Virus record (IMG/VR): IMGVR_UViG_3300020158_000012
Span: 1-34,854 of that record
Source of the DNA: a virus
Strand: one strand, 5' to 3'
DNA: 34,854 nt
Both the position numbers and the translations under genes were made by a program. The notes under the pieces were generated by a model. It did no database searches. It was not told the DNA's origin and was given only the letters and a program-made list of their open reading frames with translations. This document shows, one piece after another, positions 1 to 7,942 of this stretch; the first letter of the stretch is position 1, and each line of letters starts with the position of its first letter.

Positions 1-323
1 CGCCAACAGCACACATGAGCAAAGAAACGAACGCACCGAGCGAACACAAACGGAACACGCCGACATTGACAGCACAGGTCAATTGGCCTACACCGAATGC
101 AAGCGATTACAGGGACAGAGGGAATATGAGCAATCCATGCGTGCAAAAGCGTATGGACGTAGGAAAACAACTTGGCTTATCGATGGTTGTTCATCCGACT
201 TCTGGAAAGTTGAACCCCGAGTGGGTAGAGTGGCTGATGGGGTGGCCGCTAGGGTGGACAGACTTAAAGCCATTGGAAATGGACAAGTCCCATTGTGTAC
301 AGCAACAGCTTGGAGAATCTTAA
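1..323 (+). CDS. C5-cytosine DNA methyltransferase, 3' part (continues from the right end of the window)
   Basis: This is the C-terminal part of a phage DNA (cytosine-5) methyltransferase. The frame is open from base 3. Joined to the last base of the window it continues the coding sequence begun at 34320, giving 285 residues with no frameshift. The visible C-terminal motif LNPEWVEWLMGWPLGWTDLK followed by PLEM is typical of the end of small phage C5 methylases, as is the earlier TPTLTAQVNWPTPNASDYRD. An internal ATG at 15 could be mistaken for a start, but it lies inside the enzyme and lacks the catalytic motifs. The TAA stop at 321-323 directly abuts the ATG of the PP-loop gene, so the two are probably co-translated. 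Confidence 0.9.
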   Translation, partial: PTAHMSKETNAPSEHKRNTPTLTAQVNWPTPNASDYRDRGNMSNPCVQKRMDVGKQLGLSMVVHPTSGKLNPEWVEWLMGWPLGWTDLKPLEMDKSHCVQQQLGES

Positions 324-1163
324 ATGCATGACCCATTTAAAATCAACGAGCCAACTTGCATATCTTTTAGCGGCGGAAGGACAAGCGCCTATATGCTTTG
401 GCGGGTGCTGCAATCCAACAATGGCTTGCCTGATGACGCAATTGTGTGTTTTGCCAATACCGGAAAAGAGGATGAGGCAACCCTGCGGTTTGTGCAAGAT
501 TGCTCAGAACGTTGGAATGTCAAAATTCATTGGCTTGAGTTTCAAGCTGCTGAAGAACCTAAAAATAGGTTCAAAGTTGTTGACTTTGAAACCGCAAGTC
601 GCAATGGCGAGCCTTTTGCTGCAAGCATAGATCAAAACGGCAAACCATATTTGCCAAATCCCGTTGCAAGGATTTGCACAATTAACTTGAAAATTCGAGT
701 AATTCACCATTATTTGAAATCAATTGGTTGGCATCACAATGAGCGAATGGATTGGGTAGGTATTCGTGCTGATGAGCAAAGAAGGGCAGCAAAGATTGAA
801 CGCCATAGAACGCCATTGGTAACGGCCGGAATCCGCAAAGAAGATATAAGCGCATTTTGGAAAGCGCAACCATTTGATTTGGGTTTGTCTAACAACAACG
901 GGGTAACGATGCACGGCAATTGTGATTTGTGCTTTTTGAAACCTTCACATCAAATCCAATCGTTAATTGCGGAAAAGCCCGAACGTGCGCTATGGTGGAT
1001 AAAAATGGAACAACACGCGCAGTCATCAAACAAAACGTATGGCGATGGAGCAAAATTCCGCAAAGATCGTCCTTCTTATGCAGAAATGTACAAATACGCC
1101 TTGGCACAAACTGATATGTTTGACGCAAATGAAGAAACAATTGCTTGTTTTTGTGGAGATTAA
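324..1163 (+). CDS. PP-loop ATPase / PAPS-reductase-family protein
   Basis: This is a 279-residue member of the PAPS reductase / DndC-like PP-loop superfamily common in phages. The nucleotide-binding PP-loop is SFSGGRTSAYM at residues 14-24. Cysteines at about 118, 200 and 203 (CDLC) and a terminal CFC at 275-277 could bind a metal or Fe-S cluster, as in enzymes that transfer sulfur to nucleic acids. The ATG follows the methyltransferase stop directly (TAAATG). Whether it reduces PAPS or modifies DNA or tRNA cannot be decided from sequence. Its position beside a DNA methyltransferase favours a DNA or nucleotide modification role, which is inference. Confidence 0.82.
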   Translation: MHDPFKINEPTCISFSGGRTSAYMLWRVLQSNNGLPDDAIVCFANTGKEDEATLRFVQDCSERWNVKIHWLEFQAAEEPKNRFKVVDFETASRNGEPFAASIDQNGKPYLPNPVARICTINLKIRVIHHYLKSIGWHHNERMDWVGIRADEQRRAAKIERHRTPLVTAGIRKEDISAFWKAQPFDLGLSNNNGVTMHGNCDLCFLKPSHQIQSLIAEKPERALWWIKMEQHAQSSNKTYGDGAKFRKDRPSYAEMYKYALAQTDMFDANEETIACFCGD

Positions 1164-1166
1164 AAA

Positions 1167-1439
1167 ATGAGACGCGCAGCAAGGGTGGACAGCAATCAAG
1201 ACCAGGTAATTATCGCGTTAAGGGCCGCTGGTGCTTACGTTTGGATTATTGGCTTGCCCGTTGACCTACTTGTGGGTTACAAAGGACACACCATGTTGAT
1301 GGAAGTTAAAACCGGCCCTAAAAAGCCTTTAACGGCCTTACAACACGATTTTTTTGCAAATTGGACGGGTGGTACGCTGGCACGGGTTGACGGGCCGGAA
1401 GCCGCTTTATTGGCTTTAAGGGTTATAGATGCGAAGTAA
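1167..1439 (+). CDS. small VRR-NUC-like nuclease
   Basis: This 90-residue protein resembles the stand-alone VRR-NUC / Holliday-junction-resolvase-like nucleases of phages, a PD-(D/E)XK fold. The active-site pattern is visible as GLPVDLLV (Asp at about 33) followed by MLMEVKTG (Glu and Lys at about 47-49) and then a helix with LTALQHDFF. It starts three bases after the PP-loop stop and overlaps ninB by 11 bases. With NinB and the HNH-like protein next door it forms a small recombination/nuclease group like the nin region of lambdoid phages. Confidence 0.75.
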   Translation: MRRAARVDSNQDQVIIALRAAGAYVWIIGLPVDLLVGYKGHTMLMEVKTGPKKPLTALQHDFFANWTGGTLARVDGPEAALLALRVIDAK

Positions 1440-1710
1440 CGAACAAAACCGCTTAATGTGGGCAAACTTGACCGACATTGCCGAACAAGTGGATTGGTAC
1501 GGCAACAAATTGCACAAGGAAGAATGGAAGGATGTGCTTACCGCCGCCTTGAAACAACAAAAGGTTGTGCCTGGCATCGAGGGTGGATTCGTTGTCCTTG
1601 GGGCGCGTACCAGCAAAATGACCGTGGCTGAGATGACCGAAATGATAGAGTTATCCACAGCCTTTGGCACACAACAAGGGGTAAAGTTCCGTGCAATTCC
1701 CGAAACATAA
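1429..1710 (+). CDS. ninB: NinB-like recombination mediator
   Basis: This 93-residue protein matches the NinB (lambda Orf) family, which binds single-stranded DNA and assists phage recombination in the way RecFOR does. The N-terminal RSNEQNRLMWA, the central QVDWYGNKLHKEEWKDV and the C-terminal VPGIEGGFVVLGARTSKMT are family hallmarks. It is shorter than lambda NinB but covers the core. It overlaps the nuclease genes on both sides, indicating translational coupling. Confidence 0.88.
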   Translation: MRSNEQNRLMWANLTDIAEQVDWYGNKLHKEEWKDVLTAALKQQKVVPGIEGGFVVLGARTSKMTVAEMTEMIELSTAFGTQQGVKFRAIPET

Positions 1711-2053
1711 GTACGTCCGGTCTAAGGCGTTGCTTGAAGCCTGCCGGACAATAGCTTGTCAACATTGCGGCGCGGAAGATGGTACGGTGTGCGCGGCGCA
1801 CATAAATTGGGGCGGCGGCAAAGGAAAAGCGGTCAAAGCGGATGACAACCTGGTAGCCAGCCTGTGCTTTACTTGCCATGCCGCCCTAGACCAAGGCTCA
1901 GACATGAGTAAGGATGAACGGCAGGAATTATGGTTAAAAGCCCACCGCAGGACGGTCTTAATCCTTTTGACCACCCAAAAGTGGCCTGAAAAAGTTCCTA
2001 TTTCCGCATTGACGGAAGGGGAGCACTCTTTTGCTCATGCGACCGATGCATAG
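1691..2053 (+). CDS. HNH-like zinc nuclease, YbcO/DUF1364-like
   Basis: This 120-residue protein starts at GTG, with AAGGGG upstream inside ninB. The pattern CQHCG (residues 23-27), VCAAHINWGGGKGK (from 33) and LCFTCHAALDQG (58-69) is that of small prophage HNH-type nucleases such as YbcO/DUF1364 or Ref-like proteins. Paired CxxC motifs bind zinc, and the AHIN and CHAALD segments supply the histidines. It likely cuts DNA during recombination. Its 3' end overlaps the small minus-strand gene ending at 1998. The exact subfamily is uncertain. Confidence 0.7.
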   Translation: MQFPKHKYVRSKALLEACRTIACQHCGAEDGTVCAAHINWGGGKGKAVKADDNLVASLCFTCHAALDQGSDMSKDERQELWLKAHRRTVLILLTTQKWPEKVPISALTEGEHSFAHATDA

Positions 2054-2210
2054 GATGGGCATGGGCGGCATCGGTGCGTTCGTGCTTATGCAGTTCTTTT
2101 TCCAATTCCATCACCTTACGGCGCTCGGCCTTGTGTTCGCGTTCCATTTCATAGACAGCGGGAATGGTGTGAACAGCTTTTTCACGTTTTAGGGTAAAGT
2201 TTGTAGCCAT
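1998..2210 (-). CDS. small charged hypothetical protein, minus strand
   Basis: This is a 70-residue His- and Glu-rich protein of unknown function. Residues about 20-45 are highly charged and probably helical (MEREHKAERRKVMELEKEL). It is the only leftward gene among rightward ones. The case for it being real is a strong ribosome site (AGGAGA, seven bases before the ATG), a plausible promoter upstream, and no alternative gene in this interval. It converges on and overlaps the HNH-like gene by 56 bases. Confidence 0.55.
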   Translation of the reverse strand: MATNFTLKREKAVHTIPAVYEMEREHKAERRKVMELEKELHKHERTDAAHAHPMHRSHEQKSAPLPSMRK

Positions 2211-2229
2211 GAAAAAAATCTCCTATAAT
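2201..2229 (+). promoter_or_regulatory. sigma70-like promoter for the 2276 gene
   Basis: TTGTAG at 2201-2206 and a perfect TATAAT at 2224-2229 are separated by 17 bases. Transcription would begin near 2236 and read into the small gene at 2276 and the GroES/packaging genes. The -10 is consensus and the -35 matches at three of six positions. Confidence 0.5.
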
Positions 2230-2238
2230 GACTTGGAC

Positions 2239-2266
2239 ATTGTAATGTCACCCGTTAACCTTGCAA
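2239..2266 (-). promoter_or_regulatory. candidate leftward promoter for the minus-strand gene
   Basis: Reading the minus strand, TTGCAA (2266-2261) and TACAAT (2244-2239) are 16 bases apart. It would drive the 70-residue minus-strand gene. It faces and overlaps the rightward promoter at 2201-2229. Confidence 0.4.
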
Positions 2267-2275
2267 GGAACTATC

Positions 2276-2488
2276 ATGGGAAAAATGGATAAAGAGATGT
2301 ACAAGCCAGGCCGTTCTGGTGAAAAAGCGCCTATGGGCGTTCGCGCTAGCGACGAATCCGGCGAACGCCGTGGCAAAATCGTAGGCGGCGTGGGCATGGG
2401 CAAAGAAGATGCTCACATGAACAAAGAACTAAAAGGCGGCTCTAAAGAGGCCGTTTGCTACGTTCACGACCGTTCGCATTACCGTTAA
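2276..2488 (+). CDS. small Gly/Lys-rich hypothetical protein
   Basis: This 70-residue basic, glycine-rich protein has no recognised domain. The ATG at 2276 is preferred over the in-frame TTG at 2261 because AAGGAA lies five bases before it. The sequence is low in hydrophobic residues, suggesting a small soluble or nucleic-acid-associated protein. It is the first gene after the promoter at 2201. Confidence 0.65.
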   Translation: MGKMDKEMYKPGRSGEKAPMGVRASDESGERRGKIVGGVGMGKEDAHMNKELKGGSKEAVCYVHDRSHYR

Positions 2489-2493
2489 TAGGC

Positions 2494-2525
2494 GGGAGGA
2501 ATCAGGAATCCACCCTGACCCTCCC
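2494..2525 (+). terminator. GC-rich hairpin between small genes
   Basis: GGGAGG (2494-2499) pairs with CCTCCC (2520-2525), and inside it TCAGG (2502-2506) pairs with CCTGA (2514-2518), leaving a seven-base loop. The two stems stack around a small internal loop. No U-run follows, so it may be a pause site, a processing site or an attenuator rather than a full terminator. Confidence 0.4.
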
Positions 2526-2549
2526 TAACCAAACCAAGGAGAATTTGGC

Positions 2550-2792
2550 ATGGCTGATTCGCATTGTAGCGACTGTATATATTTCATTGACCATCACATG
2601 ATGGGGCAATGTAGGCGCTTTCCTTTATACCAAAACCGGCATAAAACGGAATGGTGCGGGGAACATAAGTCGCCAGTAGTAATGACCGCCGTGGTCACGG
2701 AAAACACCGTAACTATCACGGAAATCCCTAAAAAGCGCGGCAGACCGGCTAGGGTGCTTGTTCCGCTAACCGTAAAAGGGGACGTAGAATGA
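2550..2792 (+). CDS. Cys-rich small protein with basic KKRGRP motif
   Basis: This 80-residue protein has CSDCIYF (Cys at 6 and 9), then Cys 21 and Cys 36 in ECGEH-like context (WCGEH), consistent with a small zinc knuckle. Near the C-terminus PKKRGRP looks like an AT-hook-type DNA-contact motif. It has a clear AAGGAG ribosome site and overlaps the GroES start (ATGA). A DNA- or RNA-binding role is inference, and I do not recognise the family. Confidence 0.65.
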   Translation: MADSHCSDCIYFIDHHMMGQCRRFPLYQNRHKTEWCGEHKSPVVMTAVVTENTVTITEIPKKRGRPARVLVPLTVKGDVE

Positions 2793-3052
2793 ATTTATCG
2801 CCCCTACAAGACAGAGTGGTTGTCAAGCCACAGGTCAGAAACTTATCTGATATCATTATTGTGAACAACAAAGAGCCTTTTAACGAAGGTACGATTGTTG
2901 CGGTCGGCCCTGATGTTTACGAAGTAAAGGTTGGGGATTTCATTAAATACGGCAACGGCGATTATTTGAAGTGGCCCACCCACAAGATTGATGGGCAGGA
3001 CTACCAAGTAATCCAAGAGGCCGACATTTGCGCGGTGGTAGAAAATGCTTAA
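2789..3052 (+). CDS. phage-encoded GroES-like co-chaperonin
   Basis: This 87-residue protein has the Cpn10 pattern: PLQDRVVVKP at the N-terminus, GTIVAVGPD at about residues 34-42, VKVGDFIKYGNG at about 47-58, and DGQDYQVIQEADICAVVE at the end. GroES forms the heptameric lid of GroEL. Some phages (T4 gp31 and others) carry their own to fold capsid protein. It lies just upstream of the packaging and head genes, which fits a role in folding the large coat protein. The mobile-loop segment (about 17-32) is diverged from bacterial GroES. Confidence 0.85.
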   Translation: MNLSPLQDRVVVKPQVRNLSDIIIVNNKEPFNEGTIVAVGPDVYEVKVGDFIKYGNGDYLKWPTHKIDGQDYQVIQEADICAVVENA

Positions 3053-3182
3053 AAAATCAGCAAGCCCCAAGGCGTTTAAAGAAAACATCAAGACCGAGGT
3101 AAAAGCCGGTAAACCCGTGAAACAAGCCGTAGCAATTGCTTACGCTGAGAAGCGGGAAGCGCAAGCTAAGAAGAAAAAATGA
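3045..3182 (+). CDS. 45-residue Lys/Ala-rich hypothetical protein
   Basis: This is a tiny basic protein of a type common in phages, with the pattern SPKAFKENIKTEVKAGKPVK followed by QAVAIAYAEKR and a poly-Lys tail. It overlaps GroES by eight bases and its stop overlaps the next ATG (ATGA). Function is unknown; the charge suggests nucleic-acid association. Confidence 0.65.
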   Translation: MLKKSASPKAFKENIKTEVKAGKPVKQAVAIAYAEKREAQAKKKK

Positions 3183-3589
3183 CCGAAATAGCCGAGAAAC
3201 GTCCAGTAGGGCGACCAAGCCTTTATGACCCAGCCCTATGTGAGCAAGTCATAGAGTTGGGCAAACTCGGAAAAAGCGTAGAACAAATAGCTTCTATATT
3301 AGGGTTTTCCCTTAGAACATTTTACATTTGGCGTGATGCCCATGAAGAATTTTTACACGCTATGGAGGACGCTAAACAATATGAACAATATTGGTGGGAG
3401 GAACAAGCCCAAGCGTACCTAGTGGAAAACCGCGATTCGGACAAAATCAACACTACGATGTGGTCACGGTCGATGGCATCCCGATTCCCAAAGAAGTATC
3501 GGGAATCGACCAAGACTGAGATTACGGGTGCTGATGGCGCTCCATTAATTAGCGGGATTACTGTCACTTTTGTAAAGCCGGATGAGTGA
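3179..3589 (+). CDS. terminase small subunit-like protein
   Basis: This 136-residue protein has an N-terminal helix-turn-helix (about residues 18-50, with SVEQIASILGFSLRTFYIWR), followed by a helical segment and KINTTMWSRSMASRFPKKYRE. This arrangement is seen in small terminase subunits of podoviruses and PBSX-type systems, which recognise the packaging site and regulate the large subunit. It lies immediately upstream of the large subunit and overlaps it by eight bases, which supports the assignment. Confidence 0.8.
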   Translation: MTEIAEKRPVGRPSLYDPALCEQVIELGKLGKSVEQIASILGFSLRTFYIWRDAHEEFLHAMEDAKQYEQYWWEEQAQAYLVENRDSDKINTTMWSRSMASRFPKKYRESTKTEITGADGAPLISGITVTFVKPDE

Positions 3590-4862
3590 CGTACAAGGCG
3601 CAATAGCCAACGCGCAGTTCCCGCAGAAGCTGCAATGCTTGTTCCAGCCTGAGAAACAACGCTACCGAATCTTGTACGGTGGACGGGGCGGCGCTAAGTC
3701 TTGGGGGGTAGCTAGGGCTTTGCTGATAAAAGGCGCACAAAGGCCGTTGCGTATCCTTTGCGCCCGTGAGTTTCAGACATCTATTCGGGATTCCGTCCAC
3801 AAATTATTGTGCGATCAGATCATAGAATTGCGCCTGGACGGGTTTTACGAGATTACTCAAAGCAGTCTACGAGGCAAAAACGGGACGGAATTTTCCTTTG
3901 TTGGACTAAAAAACAACGTGGCTAACGTCAAATCCTACGAAGGCGTGGACATTTGCTGGGTAGAAGAAGCCCAAACCACTAGCCGCCTGTCGTGGAACGT
4001 CCTAATTCCTACGATTCGTAAGCAGGATTCCGAGATATGGGTAACGTTTAACCCTGAGTTGGAGACGGATGAAACTTACCAGCGGTTTGTTATCCATCCA
4101 CCGGCTAACTCTGTAGTCACCAAGATTAACTGGTCTGACAACCCTTGGTTTCCTGAGACGTTGGAGTTAGAAAAGAATTCCCTGCGTGACCGCGACCCCG
4201 AATCCTATAACACCGTCTGGGAAGGAATATGCCGCCAATCCGTAGATGGGGCTGTGTTTGCCCGTGAGATGCAGATGGCAGACTTAGAGGATAGGATTAC
4301 CAAAGTCACCTATGACCCGACAAAACCCGTCCATGCGGTCTTTGACTTGGGCTGGTCGGATGCCACGGCTATATGGTTTGTGCAGTGGATTGGCATGGAA
4401 ACCCGACTAATTCGCTACCATGAGGACAGTCAAAGGACGATTTCCGAGTACCTGGCTAAGATGCAAACCTATGGTTACGTCTACGATACACTCTGGCTAC
4501 CGCATGATGCCGAGAACAAAACCCTCGCAGCGGCAGGCCGTTCTATCGACCAAATTGTGCGGGCAGCAGGGTATAAAACCAAAATTATCCCTAGAACGCC
4601 GGTCGTAGACAGTATTAACGCAGCGCGGACATTGTTTAGAAATTGCTGGTTTGATAGGGAAAACTGCGCGGATGGGCTACAATGTTTACGACATTACAGG
4701 TTTGACGTTGACCCTGACACCAAGGCGTTTAGCAAAAACCCCGTGCATGATGAGTATTCGCATGGCGCGGATGCGTTCAGAATGCTAGGGTTAGTTGTCA
4801 ATGAGCCGAAGAAACGGGTAGTTAAACAGACGTATCAAGTACCACAGTCATGGATGGCCTAA
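3582..4862 (+). CDS. terL: terminase large subunit
   Basis: This 426-residue protein is a phage DNA-packaging ATPase/nuclease of the PBSX-like terminase family. Walker A is YGGRGGAKS at residues 32-40 and Walker B with the catalytic Glu is VDICWVEEAQ at 122-131. The C-terminal RNase-H-like nuclease has acidic residues in FDLGWSD (254-260), PHDAE (307-311) and HDEYSHGADAF (389-399). The length is normal. It pumps DNA into the prohead through the portal encoded next. A headful mechanism would agree with the circularly permuted genome. Confidence 0.95.
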   Translation: MSDVQGAIANAQFPQKLQCLFQPEKQRYRILYGGRGGAKSWGVARALLIKGAQRPLRILCAREFQTSIRDSVHKLLCDQIIELRLDGFYEITQSSLRGKNGTEFSFVGLKNNVANVKSYEGVDICWVEEAQTTSRLSWNVLIPTIRKQDSEIWVTFNPELETDETYQRFVIHPPANSVVTKINWSDNPWFPETLELEKNSLRDRDPESYNTVWEGICRQSVDGAVFAREMQMADLEDRITKVTYDPTKPVHAVFDLGWSDATAIWFVQWIGMETRLIRYHEDSQRTISEYLAKMQTYGYVYDTLWLPHDAENKTLAAAGRSIDQIVRAAGYKTKIIPRTPVVDSINAARTLFRNCWFDRENCADGLQCLRHYRFDVDPDTKAFSKNPVHDEYSHGADAFRMLGLVVNEPKKRVVKQTYQVPQSWMA

Positions 4863-6947
4863 ATGGATATTGACCCAATCATTGACGAAGCGATTGACTT
4901 CCTCAAACTCTGCAACGATGCAGACACCAATAACCGCCAAGAAGGGTTGGAGGATTTGAAGTTTGTCAATGGCGACCAATGGCCTGTTGAACTGCAAAAC
5001 TCCCGCAACTTAGAATCTCGGCCTGTCCTGACCATTAACAAGCTAGATGGTTACTGCCGCCAAGTGACCAATCAGCAGCGCCAGCAGCGCCCACGCATTA
5101 AAGTTCACGCCACTAACAACCAAGCGGACGTAAAGACCGCCGAAGTGATTGAGGGCATGACTCGGCATATCGAGGTTAATTCCAACGCTGATAACGCCTA
5201 TGACACAGGCTTTGACCACGCCGTAAGGATGGGCTGGGGCTATTGGCGCGTCACTACTGATTACGTCAAAGAAGATTCTTTTGACCAAGAAATTTACATT
5301 GATGCGATTCCTAACCCGTTCACGGTTTACTTTGACCCTAATTCCGAAGCTGTAGATGGGTCGGACGCAGAACGTTGCTTAATCACCACAATGATGAGTA
5401 AGGCTAAGTTCCGCAAGTTGTACCCAAATAATGATGATGGAACATCATTCACCCAGCGCGGCACGGGTGATACGCAATCGGAATGGATAACCAAAGAGGA
5501 TATTCGCATTGCCGAGTATTTTTATGTCCACCGCGAATCGGCGACCCTTTACCAATTGTCTAACGGCACGTCCACGTTTGCCGAAGGTAAAGATTTCCGC
5601 GCGCGTTTAGAGGCGGCAGGCATCCAAATCCTTGATGAGCGTAAATCCTTCAAGCGGACAATAAAGTGGAAAAAGCTAACCGCAATAGAAGTCATTGAGG
5701 AACGGGATTGGCCTGGTACATATATTCCTGTCGTGCCCGTATATGGTCGCCACGTTGTCATCGGTGACAAGCGCCACAAGTTTGGCATGGTGCGCCACGC
5801 TAAAGATGCACAACGGATGTACAACTTCTGGCAAACCACCATTACCGAATCGGTTGCATTAGCTCCAAAGGCTAAATGGATTATGGCGGAAGGCCAAGAC
5901 GAAGGCCATGAAAGCGAATGGGCAGCGGCTAACGTCAAGTCTTTCCCATTGCTGCGCTACAAGCAAACCGACATTGATGGTCAAACTGCGCCGCCACCAC
6001 AACGTTTACAGCCCGAGCCGCCGCCCGCTGGAGTAATGGCAGCAGCCGCAGGGATAAACCAAGACATAGCCACGCTAATGGGCATATTTGACCCGTCTCA
6101 GCAATTACCAGGCAATATTTCGGGTAAGGCTTTGAATGGTCAGCAGCAGCAAGTTGACCTGACTAACTTTGATTTCTACGACAATCTGACCAAATCTATT
6201 GCCCACACCGGCAAGATTATCCTAGACCTAATTCCGCACATTTACGATTCCCAGCGAGTAATGCGAATTATTGGCGATGATGGCAAGCCTGATTTGGTGA
6301 CTATTAACGAAGGCAAGCAGGACGAAAACGGCGTGTTTAAGGTCATGCACGACATGACTGTTGGGCAATATGACGTTGTTATGGATACAGGCCCAGGCTT
6401 TAACTCCAAGCGTCAGGCGGCGGTTGAATCCATGATGCCATTAGTAACTGGAAATCCCGAGTTGTTTAAAGTCGCTGGCGACTTGGTATTTAGAAACATG
6501 GATTTCCCTGGCGCAGAGGTCATTGCCGACCGCCTTGCAGCGTCTAATCCCTTGGCGCAGATTGACGATAAATCGCCCGTGCCGCCTCAAGTTCAGATGC
6601 AACTCAAGCAAAACCAAGCGCAAATGCAGCAAATGCAGCAACAAATGCAGCAAATGCAAATGATGATTAAGCAGCGTCAGGACATTGAGCAGGTTAAACA
6701 AGATGCTGAAACCAAGCGGGTATTGATTAAAGAAACCAATCGCGCCCATGATATGGAACTTAAAAACGCCGAGCGCCATAAGGAAATGGAACTTAAGGTT
6801 GAGACCACGGCGCACGATACTGTGCTGAAAACTCAAACCCAATTAGAAATTGAGCGCATGAAGGGCGAAATTGCTTTAATGCTGGCAAGTTTAGATAAGT
6901 CGGCAGCCCATGCAGCCTCATTGGAAACAACGGAACGCGCAATATAG
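4863..6947 (+). CDS. P22-type portal protein
   Basis: This 694-residue protein forms the dodecameric DNA gate at the capsid vertex. Recognisable P22-portal-like segments include LTINKLDGYCRQVTNQQRQQ (about 57-76), AVRMGWGYWRVTTDYV (about 119-134), IPNPFTVYFDPNS, and the central region with FWQTTITESVALAPKAKWI. The last ~120 residues are a Gln/Met-rich, then highly charged coiled coil, matching the helical barrel at the end of P22 gp1. It starts at ATG directly after the terL stop (TAAATG). Confidence 0.93.
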   Translation: MDIDPIIDEAIDFLKLCNDADTNNRQEGLEDLKFVNGDQWPVELQNSRNLESRPVLTINKLDGYCRQVTNQQRQQRPRIKVHATNNQADVKTAEVIEGMTRHIEVNSNADNAYDTGFDHAVRMGWGYWRVTTDYVKEDSFDQEIYIDAIPNPFTVYFDPNSEAVDGSDAERCLITTMMSKAKFRKLYPNNDDGTSFTQRGTGDTQSEWITKEDIRIAEYFYVHRESATLYQLSNGTSTFAEGKDFRARLEAAGIQILDERKSFKRTIKWKKLTAIEVIEERDWPGTYIPVVPVYGRHVVIGDKRHKFGMVRHAKDAQRMYNFWQTTITESVALAPKAKWIMAEGQDEGHESEWAAANVKSFPLLRYKQTDIDGQTAPPPQRLQPEPPPAGVMAAAAGINQDIATLMGIFDPSQQLPGNISGKALNGQQQQVDLTNFDFYDNLTKSIAHTGKIILDLIPHIYDSQRVMRIIGDDGKPDLVTINEGKQDENGVFKVMHDMTVGQYDVVMDTGPGFNSKRQAAVESMMPLVTGNPELFKVAGDLVFRNMDFPGAEVIADRLAASNPLAQIDDKSPVPPQVQMQLKQNQAQMQQMQQQMQQMQMMIKQRQDIEQVKQDAETKRVLIKETNRAHDMELKNAERHKEMELKVETTAHDTVLKTQTQLEIERMKGEIALMLASLDKSAAHAASLETTERAI

Positions 6948-6950
6948 ATT

Positions 6951-6993
6951 TGTGGTATAAACCACACAACCTTACCAGTTAGGTTTTAACTGG
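6951..6993 (+). other. two tandem hairpins between portal and scaffold genes
   Basis: TGTGGT (6951-6956) and ACCACA (6961-6966) form a six-base stem with an ATAA loop. CCAGTT (6975-6980) and AACTGG (6988-6993) form a second six-base stem. No strong U-run follows. They may tune read-through, or mark RNA processing, between portal (low copy) and scaffold/coat (high copy). Confidence 0.5.
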
Positions 6994-7014
6994 GCAAAAA
7001 TCTTGAGGAAACTC

Positions 7015-7920
7015 ATGTCAAGTGAAAAAGAAGCCGGTCAAGTTTTGACTAGCGAAAATGCAGCGGAATTTTATGCAAACCGAATGGGTTTAGCCGATCA
7101 AGCGCCTGCCGAGGCTGAAGTTGAGGATTCTCCTTCAGAGCCGACAGAAAGCGAGGATGGGAGTGAATCAGGAGCAGAAAAGGACGCAAAACCGACAGAG
7201 GAACGGAAACAAAATCCGAAACTCGAAAAGCGGTTTTCAGAGATAACTAAGCAACGCGAACAGGCCCGCCAAGAAGCGGCACAGGAACGTGAAGCAAGGC
7301 AAAAGCTGGAAGCTGAGATAGCGGCTATTAGGCAGCAACAACAGCCCCAACAGGCTAAAAATGCTGACGAAAAGCCACAACCGAGTCAATTTACTGATGC
7401 TTTTGAGTATGCAGAGGCATTAGCAGATTGGTCGGCTGAGCAGGCATTGGTTAGGCGAGATAAGGAAGATTTGCAGCGCAGGGCAGATGAGGCGCAACAG
7501 AAAGTAATTTCTAGTTGGGCTAATAAAGTTGCAGCAGCGAAGGCAGAGATACCTGATTTTGATGACATGGTGGCCTCTAGTGGTGTTGCGGTAAGCGACC
7601 CCATTCGTGATGCCATTTTGGAGAGTGACGTAGGCCCACAAATCTTGTATCACTTAGCCAAAGAGGACGATCTTGCAAAGAAGATTGCCTCAATGTCGCC
7701 ATATGCAGCGCTACGCGAGATTGGAAAGTTGGAAGCTAAGTTTGAGAAGCAACCTGAGACTAAGCAAAGTAATCCTGTCGGGAAAAGTAAAGCACCACCA
7801 CCGATTAGCCCTATTCGGAATGCTGGAGGCGGTAATAACGCTGAAATTGGCTCAGACGGTCAGTTTCATGGTAGTTATCAATCGTGGAAAGCGGCGCGTA
7901 AGGCTGGTCGAATTCGATAG
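7015..7920 (+). CDS. capsid scaffolding protein
   Basis: This 301-residue, highly charged, largely helical protein lies between portal and coat genes, the canonical place for a scaffold. The N-terminal ~60 residues are acidic. Residues about 60-125 are Glu/Arg/Gln-rich coiled coil (KRFSEITKQREQARQEAAQE), and the C-terminal end is basic (SWKAARKAGRIR), as expected for coat binding. The ATG at 7015 with GAGGAA upstream is preferred over the in-frame TTG at 7003. Scaffold would shape the prohead and leave before or during packaging. Confidence 0.82.
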   Translation: MSSEKEAGQVLTSENAAEFYANRMGLADQAPAEAEVEDSPSEPTESEDGSESGAEKDAKPTEERKQNPKLEKRFSEITKQREQARQEAAQEREARQKLEAEIAAIRQQQQPQQAKNADEKPQPSQFTDAFEYAEALADWSAEQALVRRDKEDLQRRADEAQQKVISSWANKVAAAKAEIPDFDDMVASSGVAVSDPIRDAILESDVGPQILYHLAKEDDLAKKIASMSPYAALREIGKLEAKFEKQPETKQSNPVGKSKAPPPISPIRNAGGGNNAEIGSDGQFHGSYQSWKAARKAGRIR

Positions 7921-7942
7921 TTTTTATATTTAAGGAAAAATC

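Noticed and set aside
15-323. Stand-alone 102-residue ORF from the ATG at 15
   Set aside because: It is the in-frame C-terminal piece of the methyltransferase that continues from the right end of the window.
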